The notes beneath the pieces were generated by a model that worked only from the letters and a program-made list of their open reading frames with translations, did not search any database and was not told where the DNA came from. Shown here in pieces: positions 32,014 to 40,969 of a stretch of DNA of 64,000 nt. Made by a program: the position numbers and the translations under genes. Source of the stretch: Thermomonas alba (GTDB lineage: Bacteria > Pseudomonadota > Gammaproteobacteria > Xanthomonadales > Xanthomonadaceae); the NCBI RefSeq assembly GCF_022419205.1, contig NZ_JAJOZU010000002.1, positions 310,001 to 374,000 of the forward strand, read 5' to 3'. Within the stretch, counting starts at the first letter, position 1. Every line of letters begins with the position of its first letter.

Positions 32014-33567
32014 TCACGGCGCGGCGCCGTTGTAATCGAGCAGCGGGGAGGGTGCGCTCAGGCGGTCGAGGCAGCGGCCATCCAGCGCCTTGGCGTCCAG
32101 CGTTTCGATGAACTGGGTGAACAGCTTCGGCATGCAGCCGGCGCCGAGCACCGAATGGCCCTGGCCCTTGAGCACGAACAGGCGTCCGTTGGGCAGGGTC
32201 TGCACCACCTCGCGGCCGTAGCGCGGCGGGGTCACCGGATCGAACTCCCCTTCCAGCACCAGCGCCGGCACCGGGGTGGCCAGCGGCTGGTGGAAATCGG
32301 CGGGCACCCGGCCCTTTGGCCAGACCTTGCACATCGCGGCCATGCTCTCTGCGAGCTGGTTGCCGAGCACGGTACCGGCGGCATCGTCGCGCGCGACCAT
32401 GCCGTCGGCATCCTCGCTGCACACCACTGACAACTGCATGCCCATCGCGATGGCGTCCTGCATGCCGTCACCCAGCATTTGCGCCAATGCCATCAGGCCG
32501 TCATAGCGGCCGCCGTTGGCGGCGTGGATCAACAGCGGCAGGGTGCTGGCGGCCAGCGGCATGTAGGCATACATGCGCACCAGCCCGGCCACCATGTCCG
32601 CACGCAATACGCCTTGCCGGTATTTGCCGCTGCGCGCATCGCGGAAGTCCACCGTGACCGGTTGCGCGCGCAGTTTCGCCAGCAGTGCGTCCAGTTCCGC
32701 GCGCGGGTCGCCAAGCGTGGCCTTGCAGGTGGGGTCCTGAGTGCACAGGCCGAACTGCAGGCTGAGCGCATCATCGAGATTGCGCGCGAAGATGTTGCCC
32801 AGCATCAGGGTGTTGGGCACGACCGAATCCAGCACGATGCTGCGCGTCGCCTGCGGATGGCGCATCGCGTACTGCTGCGCGACCCGGGTGCCGTAGCTCA
32901 CGCCGACCAGGTTCACCTGGCGCGCGCCGATCGCCTGGCGCACTGCCTCGAGGTCGGCCACCGCGTCGGTGGTGGTGTAGAAGCGCAGGTCGGCCTTGCT
33001 CGAAAGCTGGGCCGCGCAGGCCGCCGCCTGCGCCTGCATGGCCTGCGGCGAGAAGGCAGCCTCCTGCGCGGGATCGGGCGTCGGGCAGGCGAGCAGGTTG
33101 GACTTGCCGGTGCCGCGCTGGTCGATCAGCAGCACGCTGCGCTGCTTGCGGAGGTCGCGGAACACCGGATCCAGCGGCGGATAGCTCTGCACCGCCGACT
33201 GCCCGGGCCCGCCGGCGAGGAAGAACACCGGGTCGGGCTGCTGCTCACCGTTGGCGGTCGGCTGCAGCCACGCGATGTTGAGCATGATCTTGCGTCCGTC
33301 CGGATGCGCGCGGTCCTCCGCCACCGCATAGGTGCCGCACAGCGCCTCCAGGCTGTCCTTGCTCATGGGCGAGCTGAGCGTGCACGGCGTGAAGGCGATC
33401 TTGCCCAGCATCACCGGCTTGACCGGTGCAACGGGCGCAGCCGAAGTGTCACGGTCGCCGGCGGTCGCGTCGGCGTGTTCTCCGCCCATTCGCTGCTGGG
33501 CCTTGTAGCCGATCAGCAGGATGAACAGCGCGGCAGCGATGGAGATGCGGGTCTTGCGGGACATCAT
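32014..33567 (-). CDS. Membrane-anchored alpha/beta hydrolase, tripeptidyl-aminopeptidase-like
   Basis: A 517-residue exported protein: N-terminal anchor/signal (~8-22), alpha/beta-hydrolase fold with FFLAGGPGQSA oxyanion region (~115), DQRGTGKSN, nucleophile elbow GVSYG (~223) and a C-terminal TAP-like domain carrying EGEFDPVTPP (acid) and GQGHSV (histidine). The family (S33) releases N-terminal peptides; the natural substrate is unknown. GAGGGAAG precedes the start. It lies between the XRE/membrane-protein genes and the ABC pair in one apparent operon. Confidence 0.85.
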   Translation of the reverse strand: MMSRKTRISIAAALFILLIGYKAQQRMGGEHADATAGDRDTSAAPVAPVKPVMLGKIAFTPCTLSSPMSKDSLEALCGTYAVAEDRAHPDGRKIMLNIAWLQPTANGEQQPDPVFFLAGGPGQSAVQSYPPLDPVFRDLRKQRSVLLIDQRGTGKSNLLACPTPDPAQEAAFSPQAMQAQAAACAAQLSSKADLRFYTTTDAVADLEAVRQAIGARQVNLVGVSYGTRVAQQYAMRHPQATRSIVLDSVVPNTLMLGNIFARNLDDALSLQFGLCTQDPTCKATLGDPRAELDALLAKLRAQPVTVDFRDARSGKYRQGVLRADMVAGLVRMYAYMPLAASTLPLLIHAANGGRYDGLMALAQMLGDGMQDAIAMGMQLSVVCSEDADGMVARDDAAGTVLGNQLAESMAAMCKVWPKGRVPADFHQPLATPVPALVLEGEFDPVTPPRYGREVVQTLPNGRLFVLKGQGHSVLGAGCMPKLFTQFIETLDAKALDGRCLDRLSAPSPLLDYNGAAP

Positions 33568-33602
33568 GGAGCTTCCCTCGTGCGGAAGATGGGTAAGGTC
33601 GG

Positions 33603-33800
33603 CTACTCGGGATCAGGCAGGAACACGTCCTCGATCCGGCAGCCGAACAGGCGCGCGATGCGGAACGCCAGCGGCAGCGACGGGTCGTACTTGCCCGTCT
33701 CCAGCGCGTTGACGGTCTGTCGCGAGACGGCGAGCCGCTGCGCCAGCTCGGCCTGCGACCAGCCCTGCTGTTCGCGCAGTTCGCGCAGACGGTTGTTCAC
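33603..33800 (-). CDS. XRE-family transcriptional regulator
   Basis: A 65-residue, single-domain helix-turn-helix protein (RLRELREQQGWSQAELAQRL, then VSRQTVNALETGKYDPSL). Such minimal regulators often sit beside a membrane protein and bind short palindromes. GTG start at 33800, with GAGG upstream. Third gene of the set that begins at 34582; its likely operators lie over that promoter, so autoregulation is inferred. Confidence 0.92.
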   Translation of the reverse strand: MNNRLRELREQQGWSQAELAQRLAVSRQTVNALETGKYDPSLPLAFRIARLFGCRIEDVFLPDPE

Positions 33801-33810
33801 CGGACGGGCC

Positions 33811-34407
33811 TCACAGGTAGCGCCTCGTCAGTGCCATCTTGGCGATGCCATAGATCAGGCACAGCAGCGGGAACACCCAGATCATCGCGGCGGCGGCATC
33901 CAGGTCGATCACTCTCGCCTTCTGCAGCAGCCCGCCGGCGAAGTACAGCAAGGACACCAACAGGCTGGCGATGCCGATCGCCTCGGTTTCGATCCGCCGC
34001 TGCAGCTCGTCGATCTCGCGCAGGTAGCGCAGCGCGGCGCGCATCAGCAGGGCGATCATGAGCGCCGGCAGCACCGCCACCAGCGCCCGCAGCGGCAGCG
34101 AGTCGATCCCGCGCTTCACCAGCCAGACCGACAGGAACAGGGTCAGCGAATAGCCGACCATGATCGGCCACAGCGCGCGCAGATAGCGGCGTCCGGCCGG
34201 CTGCGCATACATCTCGTCGCAGTGCTGGCACCACCAGCGCGGCACCAGTGCCAGCAGCGCCGCGCCCAGCAGGTAGCCGGCGCCGATCCCGGTCCACATC
34301 CCGACCACCGCGTCCGGCCAGGCCAGCAGCCAGCGCCCGGCGGCGGCCAGGGCCAGACAGCCCAGCGCGATCACCACGAAAATCCACGTCCAGCGGCGCA
34401 GGGTCAT
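33811..34407 (-). CDS. Six-helix membrane protein of unknown function
   Basis: A 198-residue protein with about six hydrophobic segments (~8-25, 33-55, 78-97, 105-122, 145-163, 172-190) and a C-x2-C pair in WWCQHCDEMY (~residue 60). A perfect Shine-Dalgarno (GGAGGTGA) precedes the ATG. Four bases separate it from the upstream small gene and ten from the XRE gene. No family was recognised; pairing with a minimal XRE regulator resembles other regulator/membrane-protein modules. Confidence 0.8.
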   Translation of the reverse strand: MTLRRWTWIFVVIALGCLALAAAGRWLLAWPDAVVGMWTGIGAGYLLGAALLALVPRWWCQHCDEMYAQPAGRRYLRALWPIMVGYSLTLFLSVWLVKRGIDSLPLRALVAVLPALMIALLMRAALRYLREIDELQRRIETEAIGIASLLVSLLYFAGGLLQKARVIDLDAAAAMIWVFPLLCLIYGIAKMALTRRYL

Positions 34408-34411
34408 TGGC

Positions 34412-34582
34412 TCACCTCCGGCGTGCGCGGGCGAGGAACGTCACGCCGAGCGCGATGAAGGCAGTGGCCACGCCGATGAAGGCGGTCTGCCCGGCGGCCA
34501 GCGCGGCCGCCGAGAACGCCACGCCGGCGCCCAGGAACGCGATGCCCGCGCCGCGCAGCTGCTTCGGGTCTTGCGGGGTCAT
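34412..34582 (-). CDS. Small two-helix membrane protein, first gene of XRE-controlled operon
   Basis: A 56-residue protein (start ATG 34582 with GAGGTGG upstream) made of two hydrophobic helices rich in Gly/Ala and a short Arg-rich tail (LARARRR). No homologue recognised. It starts 11 bases from the proximal operator palindrome, so expression should respond strongly to the XRE protein. Confidence 0.75.
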   Translation of the reverse strand: MTPQDPKQLRGAGIAFLGAGVAFSAAALAAGQTAFIGVATAFIALGVTFLARARRR

Positions 34583-34592
34583 GCGCCACCTC

Positions 34593-34656
34593 GTGTCAAG
34601 GATGCTTGACACGACCATACGGTGGCCTTGGGTTGCTTGTCAAGCATCCTTTACAC
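34593..34656 (-). promoter_or_regulatory. Promoter with paired operators for the XRE operon
   Basis: Minus-strand -35 TTGACA (34638-34643) and -10 TATGGT (34614-34619) are 18 bases apart. GTGTCAAGGATGCTTGACAC (34593-34612) is an 8-4-8 perfect inverted repeat covering the start region. TTGTCAAGCATCCTTTACAC (34637-34656), the same site reversed with two changes, covers the -35. Centres are 44 bp apart, about four helical turns. This geometry is typical of cooperative repression. Confidence 0.8.
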
Positions 34657-34672
34657 AAATGGCGGTCGCCAT

Positions 34673-34981
34673 CGAACGCCGCGCGCGCAAGCGCGCGGCG
34701 GGGGATCCGCCGCCCGGATCACTTGTTGCTGACGTATTTCTCGCGGTGGGTGAGGCCGGGCGTTTGCGCGGCATGCCGCGCGCCCGGCCGAACGCCGCGC
34801 GCGCAAGCGCGCGGCGGGGGATCCGCCGCCCGGATCACTTGTTGCTGATGTATTTCTCGCGGCGGGTGAGGCCGGGCGTTTGCGCGGCATGCCGCGCGCC
34901 CGGCCGAACGCCGCGCGCGCAAGCGCGTGGCGGGGGATCCGCCGCCCGGATCACTTGTTGCTGACGTATTTCTCGCGGCGG
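34673..34981. repeat. 116-bp tandem repeat copying the fpr 3' end (2.7 copies)
   Basis: Copies are at 34673-34788, 34789-34904 and 34905-34981 (partial), differing at only a few bases. The last copy is the real end of fpr (final eight codons and stop). Each full copy repeats those codons, the stop, a GCGC-rich palindrome, and a 39-bp hairpin unit: GGCCGGGCG/CGCCCGGCC arms (34754/34781) around the palindrome GCGCGGCATGCCGCGC (34766-34781). It lies downstream of fpr and holds no gene of its own. Confidence 0.9.
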
Positions 34982-35715
34982 ATCATCGGCACCGGCAGCC
35001 CCATGCCCTTCAGCGCTTCGAAGGCCGCGTCCACCATGTTCGGATTGCCGCACAGGTAGGCGATGTCGCCGGCCGGGTCGGGCGCCAGCTCGGGCAGCAC
35101 GTTCTGCACGTAGCCGCGGCGCACGTCGGGGTGCGCATGCGGCGAGCCCTCGGCCGGCAGCTCGCGCGACAGGCACGGCAGGTAGCGGAAGCCCGGATGG
35201 GCGTTGGCGAAGGCGCGGAACTCGTCGCCATACAACAGCTCGGCCGGGGTGCGCGCGCCTTGCAGCAGCACCACCTCCACGCCGCGGGTTTCCATCAGCC
35301 GCTCCAGCTGCGGCAGCATCGCCCGGTACGGGGTGATGCCGGTGCCGGTGCCGATCAGCAGGTAGCGGCGGTTGGCGTCGTTCGGCAGCAGGCAGAAGCG
35401 CCCGAACGGGCCGCTGGCGTCCAGCGTGGCGCCGATCGGCAGCGCCTCCAGCAGCGCGGTGGCGGCGCCGCCCGGCACGTAGCTGACGGCGATCTCCACC
35501 CGCGCATCCGGCGCGGCGTCCAGCGCGCGCCCGACCGCGATCGAATAGCTGCGGCGGGCGGGCGTGCCGTCGGCGTACTGGAAGTGGATCTGGATGAACT
35601 GCCCGGGGATGCAGGGCAGCACCTGGCCGTCGGCGCGCTCGAACGACAGGTGCGCCACGCTTGGCGCGATCATCCGGCGGGCGGTCAGTCTGAGTGGAAA
35701 ATGGGGAATGGCCAC
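34951..35715 (-). CDS. fpr: Ferredoxin--NADP(+) reductase
   Basis: FAD flavoprotein exchanging electrons between NADPH and ferredoxin/flavodoxin; often oxidative-stress linked. 254 residues, the usual bacterial length. FAD-binding RSYS is at residues 55-58, the NADP-binding GTGTGI at 122-127, and the CGNPNMV block near 226. The C-terminus REKYVSNK is duplicated downstream in the tandem repeat. Divergent from the ABC ATPase gene. Confidence 0.93.
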   Translation of the reverse strand: MAIPHFPLRLTARRMIAPSVAHLSFERADGQVLPCIPGQFIQIHFQYADGTPARRSYSIAVGRALDAAPDARVEIAVSYVPGGAATALLEALPIGATLDASGPFGRFCLLPNDANRRYLLIGTGTGITPYRAMLPQLERLMETRGVEVVLLQGARTPAELLYGDEFRAFANAHPGFRYLPCLSRELPAEGSPHAHPDVRRGYVQNVLPELAPDPAGDIAYLCGNPNMVDAAFEALKGMGLPVPMIRREKYVSNK

Positions 35716-35758
35716 GGGGCTGCAACGCTGCGTGGCATCAGAGGGGCCACGGGGCTGC
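35710..35758. repeat. 14-bp direct repeats in the fpr/ABC divergent region
   Basis: GGCCACGGGGCTGC occurs at 35710-35723 and again at 35745-35758, a 35-bp period, just upstream of the rightward -10 element and overlapping the fpr start region. Confidence 0.7.
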
Positions 35759-35759
35759 C

Positions 35760-35765
35760 TATACT
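35760..35765 (+). promoter_or_regulatory. -10 element for the ABC exporter genes
   Basis: TATACT, 38 bases before the ATG at 35804. No recognisable -35 at normal spacing; the 14-bp repeat occupies that region, so an activator site is possible. Confidence 0.45.
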
Positions 35766-35803
35766 AACCGGCCAGCCGCGCAACTCCCGCGCCCGAGATC
35801 TCC

Positions 35804-36744
<941 letters not shown>

Positions 36745-36748
<4 letters not shown>

Positions 36749-37530
36749 GCGCGCGCCCGCCCATCCATCCCAACCTGGTCGCGCTGGGCACCATCGTGCG
36801 CCGCGAAGTGCAACGCATCCTGCGCATCTGGGGCCAGACCCTGATGCCGCCGGCGATCACCATGACCCTGTACTTCATGATCTTCGGCGGCCTGATCGGC
36901 TCGCGCGTCGGCACCATGGACGGCATCCGCTACATGGATTTCATCGTCCCCGGGCTGGTGATGATGAGCGTGATCCAGAACAGCTACGGCAACATCAGCA
37001 GCTCGTTCTTCGGTGCCAAGTTCGGCCGCCACGTCGAGGAGCTCTTGGTCAGCCCGATGCCGAACTGGGTGATCCTGGGCGGCTACGTCGCCGGTGCAGT
37101 ACTGCGCGGGCTGATGGTCGGGGCGATCGTGCTGCTGATCGCGATGTGCTTCACCCGCGTGCGCATTCCGCATCCGCTGATCACCATCGGCTCCGTATTG
37201 CTGGGTGCCACCATCTTTTCGCTGGCCGGGTTCGTCAACGCGGTGTACGCCAAGAAATTCGACGACATCGCGATCGTCCCAACCTTCATCCTCACCCCGC
37301 TGACTTACCTCGGCGGCGTGTTCTATTCGGTCAAGCTGCTGCCGGCCTGGGCCGAAGCCGCCACCCACCTCAACCCGATCTTCTACATGGTCAATGCCTT
37401 CCGCTACGGCCTGCTGGGCGTCTCCGACGTGCCGCTGGGCGTGGCCTTCGGGCTGATGCTGGGCTTCGTGGTGGCGCTTGCCGCACTCGGCCTGTGGCTG
37501 CTCAAGCGCGGGGTGGGGCTGCGCCACTGA
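36745..37530 (+). CDS. ABC-2 type permease (YadH-like)
   Basis: A 261-residue membrane subunit with six predicted helices. The ABC-2 hallmark regions YMDFIVPGLVMMSVIQNSYGN and GGVFYSVKLLPAWAEAATHLNP are visible. It begins at the ATG overlapping the ATPase stop; an open frame extends far upstream but is antisense-type shadow of the ATPase. Works with the preceding ATPase as an exporter; YadGH-like systems have no firmly assigned substrate. Confidence 0.92.
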
Positions 37531-37549
37531 GGGCGCAGCGCGCACGGCG

Positions 37550-38356
37550 TCAGCCCGGCAGCCGGAAGAAGGCGGTGGCGGTGGCGGTAGTCGCCGCGGC
37601 GACCGATTCGACGGTCTCGCCGCGGTCGCGTGCCAGCTCCGCCACGATGTGCGGCAGGAACGCCGGCTCGTTGCGGCGGTCCTTCGGCAGCGGTTTGAGC
37701 GTGCGCGGCAGCAGGTAAGGCGCGTCGGTCTCCACCATCAGCCGGTGCGCGGGGATGCTGCGCACCAGTTCGCGCAGATGCTGGCCGCGGCGTTCGTCGC
37801 ACAGCCAGCCGGTGATGCCGATGTGCCAGTCGCGGTCGAGGTAGTCGAATAGCTCTTCGCGGCTGCCGGTGAAGCAGTGCACCACCGCCGGGCCGATGCG
37901 GCCTTCGAAGTTCTGCATCATCGCCAGGAAATCCGCGTGGGCATCGCGCTGGTGCAGGAACAGCGGCTTGGCATGGCCGGCCGCGGCGAGGTCGGCGGCG
38001 ATCTGCAGCTGGCGTTCGAACGCGCGGCGTTGCGCCGGGCGCGGCGAGAAATCACGGAAATAATCGAGCCCGCATTCGCCCACCGCCACCACTTCCGGAT
38101 GCGCGTGCAGCGCGCGCAGTTCGGCGTCGCATTCCTCGGTGTATTCGACCGCATGGTGCGGATGCACGCCGGCGGTGGCGAACCATTCGCCCGGCCGGCT
38201 GCGCGCCAGCGCCAGGACCTTCGGGTTGTGCTCGCGGCTGGCGCCGGTGAGGATGGCGCGGCGCACGCCGGCGTCGCGCGCGCGCTGCCAGACCGCGTCG
38301 CGGTCGCGGTCGAAGCTGTCGTGGCTGAGATTCAGGCCGATGTCGATGAGGTGCAT
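37550..38356 (-). CDS. tatD: TatD family metal-dependent DNase
   Basis: A 268-residue TIM-barrel hydrolase with GVHPHHAVEY, the metal ligand Glu in GECGLDYFRDFS, VVHCFTGSREE and ETDAPYLLPRTLKP. The N-terminus IDIGLNLSH follows E. coli TatD itself rather than the THCHL form of YcfH. TatD is a 3'-5' exonuclease linked to DNA repair and apoptosis-like DNA fragmentation. The frame is open far upstream on this strand, but the ATG at 38356 fits the family and sits six bases after a TACAAT. Confidence 0.95.
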   Translation of the reverse strand: MHLIDIGLNLSHDSFDRDRDAVWQRARDAGVRRAILTGASREHNPKVLALARSRPGEWFATAGVHPHHAVEYTEECDAELRALHAHPEVVAVGECGLDYFRDFSPRPAQRRAFERQLQIAADLAAAGHAKPLFLHQRDAHADFLAMMQNFEGRIGPAVVHCFTGSREELFDYLDRDWHIGITGWLCDERRGQHLRELVRSIPAHRLMVETDAPYLLPRTLKPLPKDRRNEPAFLPHIVAELARDRGETVESVAAATTATATAFFRLPG

Positions 38357-38362
38357 GGCGAA

Positions 38363-38434
38363 ATTGTAGCCGTCGCACCTGGCGTGCTTGTGTCCTGGCC
38401 ACGGCGATGGCCTGGCATGCGTGCCTCCTACAAT
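38363..38434. promoter_or_regulatory. Divergent leaderless promoters of tatD and hrpB
   Basis: TACAAT at 38363-38368 on the minus strand is followed by six bases and the tatD ATG. TACAAT at 38429-38434 on the plus strand is followed by six bases and the hrpB ATG. Neither start has a Shine-Dalgarno sequence. Transcripts would begin at or next to the AUG. Confidence 0.6.
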
Positions 38435-38440
38435 GCGCGC

Positions 38441-40930
38441 ATGCATTTCCCGATCACGCCTCTGCTGCCCGAGATCCTCGCCGCGCTGGATGCGCATCCG
38501 CGGCTGGTGCTGGAGGCGCCGCCGGGCGCGGGCAAGACCACCCAGGTGCCGCTGGCACTGCTGGATGCGCCGTGGCTGGCGGGCCGCAAGATCGTGATGC
38601 TGGAACCGCGCCGCGTCGCCGCGCGCGCGGCGGCCGGTTTCATGGCGCAGCAGTTGGGGGAAGCGGTCGGGCAGACCGTAGGCTACCGCATCCGCTTCGA
38701 GAACAAGGTCGGGCCGGCCACCCGCATCGAGGTCGTCACCGAAGGCATCCTCACCCGCATGCTGCAGGACGACCCGCTGCTGGAGGGCGTGGGCGCGCTG
38801 CTGTTCGACGAATTCCATGAGCGTCACCTGGCCGGCGACCTCGGCCTGGCGCTGGCGCTGGACGTGCAGGCGACGGTGCGCTCCGACCTGCGGCTGGTGG
38901 TGATGTCGGCCACGCTGGACGGCGCGCAGCTGGCGGCTTTTCTTGATGCGCCGCGGCTGGCCAGCGCGGGGCGCAGCTTCCCGGTGGAGCTTTCGCATTT
39001 CCCGGCGCGCCGCGACGAGGCGCTGGAGCACCAGGTGCGGCGCGCGGTCGAGCAGGCGCTCACAGCGCATCCGGGCGATGTCCTCGTGTTCCTGCCGGGC
39101 CAGCGCGAGATCGCCAAGGTCGGGGCGCTGCTCGAGCAGGCGGCCGTGGATGCCAAGGTATTGCCGCTGCACGGCGAGCTGCCGGTCGAGCAGCAGGCGC
39201 GCGTGCTGCAGCCGGCGCCCGACGGCCGCCGCCGGGTGGTGCTGGCGACCAACGTGGCCGAATCCAGCGTCACCCTGCCGGGCGTGCGCGTGGTGATCGA
39301 CAGCGGGCTGGCGCGCGAGCCGCGTTTCGATCCCAACAGCGGCTTTTCGCGGCTGGAGGTGGTGGCCATTTCGCAGGCCAGCGCCGACCAGCGCGCCGGC
39401 CGCGCCGGGCGCGTGGCCGAAGGCTGGGCCTATCGCCTGTGGCCGGCCTCGCAACGGCTGGAACCGCAGCGGCGGCCGGAGATCGCGCAGGTGGACCTGG
39501 CGCCGCTGGCGCTGGAACTGGCGGCCTGGGGCAGCAGCGAACTGCGCTTCCCCGATCCGCCGCCGCCCGGCGCGCTGGCGGCCGGGCGCGACCTGCTGCG
39601 TCGGCTGGGCGCGCTGCAGGCCAGTGGCGCGATCACTGCGCAGGGACGCCGGATGCTGGCGCTAGGCACGCATCCGCGGCTGGCCGCGTTGTTGCTGGCG
39701 ACCGATGCGCCCGCGCGGGTGGCGCTGGCCTGTGATCTCGCCGCGCTGCTGGAGGCGCGCGATCCGCTGCGGTTGCGCAGCGATGCGCTGGCCGCGCGCT
39801 GGCAGGCGCTGGCCGCGTTCCGCGCCGGGCGCAGCCCGCCCGAGGCCAGGGGCAGCGCGCTGGCGGCGATCGATGCCGCGGCCAGGCAGTGGCGCCGCCG
39901 CCTGCGCTGCGAGGCCGCACCGCCCGCCGCGGCCCCGGCGCATGCGCTGGGCGACCTGCTGGCGCACGCGTTTCCCGACCGCATCGCCCGCCAGCACCCG
40001 CAGGATGCGCGCCGCTACCTGCTGGCGAATGGGCGCAGCGCGCGCCTGCTGGAGAACTCCGCGCTGTACGGCGAGCCGTGGCTGGTGGCCAGCGAGCTGC
40101 GTCTGGACGCCCGGGACGCGCTGCTGCTGCGCGGCGCGCCGGTGGACGAGGCGGTGCTGCGGCGCGACTTCGCCGCGCATTTCTGCGAGGCCGACGAGGT
40201 GCGCTGGGACAGCGAGCGCCGCGCGCTGGTGAGCGAGCGCATCGCCCGCTTCGACGGCATCGTGCTGGCGGCGAAATCCGCGGGTCGGGTCGATCCGGCG
40301 CTGGCCGCGCGCGCGCTCACCTCTGCCGTGCGCGACCTGGGGCTGGACGTGCTGCCGTGGAGCGAGGCGCTGGCGCAGTGGCGGATCCGCGCGCAGTGCC
40401 TGCGCGCGTGGCTGCCGGAGCTGGGGCTGCCGGATGTCTCCGATGCCGCGCTGCTGGCGACGCTGGAGGACTGGCTGATGCCTGCCTTTGCCGGCAAGAC
40501 CCGGCTGGAGGCGTTGACCGGCGAGGAGCTGGGCGAGGCGCTGAAGGGCCGGCTGGAGTGGGCCTTGCGCCAGCGTATCGACGCGCTCGCGCCGACCCGC
40601 ATCGAGGTGCCCTCCGGCATGCAGCGCGCGATCACCTACGGGCTGGAGGCCGACGGCACGCCGGCGCCGCCGGTGCTGGCGGTCAAGCTGCAGGAACTGT
40701 TCGGGCTGGCAGACACCCCGCGCATCGCCGACGGCCGCGTGCCGCTGACCTTGCACCTGCTCTCGCCCGCCGGCCGGCCGCTACAGGTGACCCAGGACCT
40801 GCGCGGGTTCTGGGAGCGCACCTATCCCGAGGTCAAGAAGGAGATGAAGGGCCGCTATCCGCGCCATCCATGGCCGGACGACCCGTGGAGCGCGAGCGCC
40901 ACCCATCGCGCCAAGCCGCGCGGAACCTAG
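38441..40930 (+). CDS. hrpB: ATP-dependent helicase HrpB
   Basis: An 829-residue DExH-box helicase: Walker A GAGKTTQVPLALL (~residue 28), DEFH motif in LLFDEFHERHL, SAT, the QRAGRAGR motif VI, and the long HrpB C-terminal extension ending in FWERTYPEVKKEMKGRYPRHPWPDDP. HrpB is a dispensable putative RNA helicase. The start at 38441 matches the family N-terminus; the open frame upstream is discarded because it is antisense to tatD. Confidence 0.96.
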   Translation: MHFPITPLLPEILAALDAHPRLVLEAPPGAGKTTQVPLALLDAPWLAGRKIVMLEPRRVAARAAAGFMAQQLGEAVGQTVGYRIRFENKVGPATRIEVVTEGILTRMLQDDPLLEGVGALLFDEFHERHLAGDLGLALALDVQATVRSDLRLVVMSATLDGAQLAAFLDAPRLASAGRSFPVELSHFPARRDEALEHQVRRAVEQALTAHPGDVLVFLPGQREIAKVGALLEQAAVDAKVLPLHGELPVEQQARVLQPAPDGRRRVVLATNVAESSVTLPGVRVVIDSGLAREPRFDPNSGFSRLEVVAISQASADQRAGRAGRVAEGWAYRLWPASQRLEPQRRPEIAQVDLAPLALELAAWGSSELRFPDPPPPGALAAGRDLLRRLGALQASGAITAQGRRMLALGTHPRLAALLLATDAPARVALACDLAALLEARDPLRLRSDALAARWQALAAFRAGRSPPEARGSALAAIDAAARQWRRRLRCEAAPPAAAPAHALGDLLAHAFPDRIARQHPQDARRYLLANGRSARLLENSALYGEPWLVASELRLDARDALLLRGAPVDEAVLRRDFAAHFCEADEVRWDSERRALVSERIARFDGIVLAAKSAGRVDPALAARALTSAVRDLGLDVLPWSEALAQWRIRAQCLRAWLPELGLPDVSDAALLATLEDWLMPAFAGKTRLEALTGEELGEALKGRLEWALRQRIDALAPTRIEVPSGMQRAITYGLEADGTPAPPVLAVKLQELFGLADTPRIADGRVPLTLHLLSPAGRPLQVTQDLRGFWERTYPEVKKEMKGRYPRHPWPDDPWSASATHRAKPRGT

Positions 40931-40969
40931 CCGCGCGCGCATCGCCGCCGCGATGCCGCGACGGGGCCG

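Noticed and set aside
34673-34981. Tandem repeats as a CRISPR array
   Set aside because: Units are contiguous 116-bp direct copies with no variable spacers and no cas genes nearby.
37877-38440. Upstream extension of the hrpB frame
   Set aside because: The 188 extra codons are antisense to tatD and unlike HrpB.
38357-39454. Upstream extension of the tatD frame (to 634 codons)
   Set aside because: The extra part is antisense to hrpB, and TatD homology begins exactly at the ATG at 38356.
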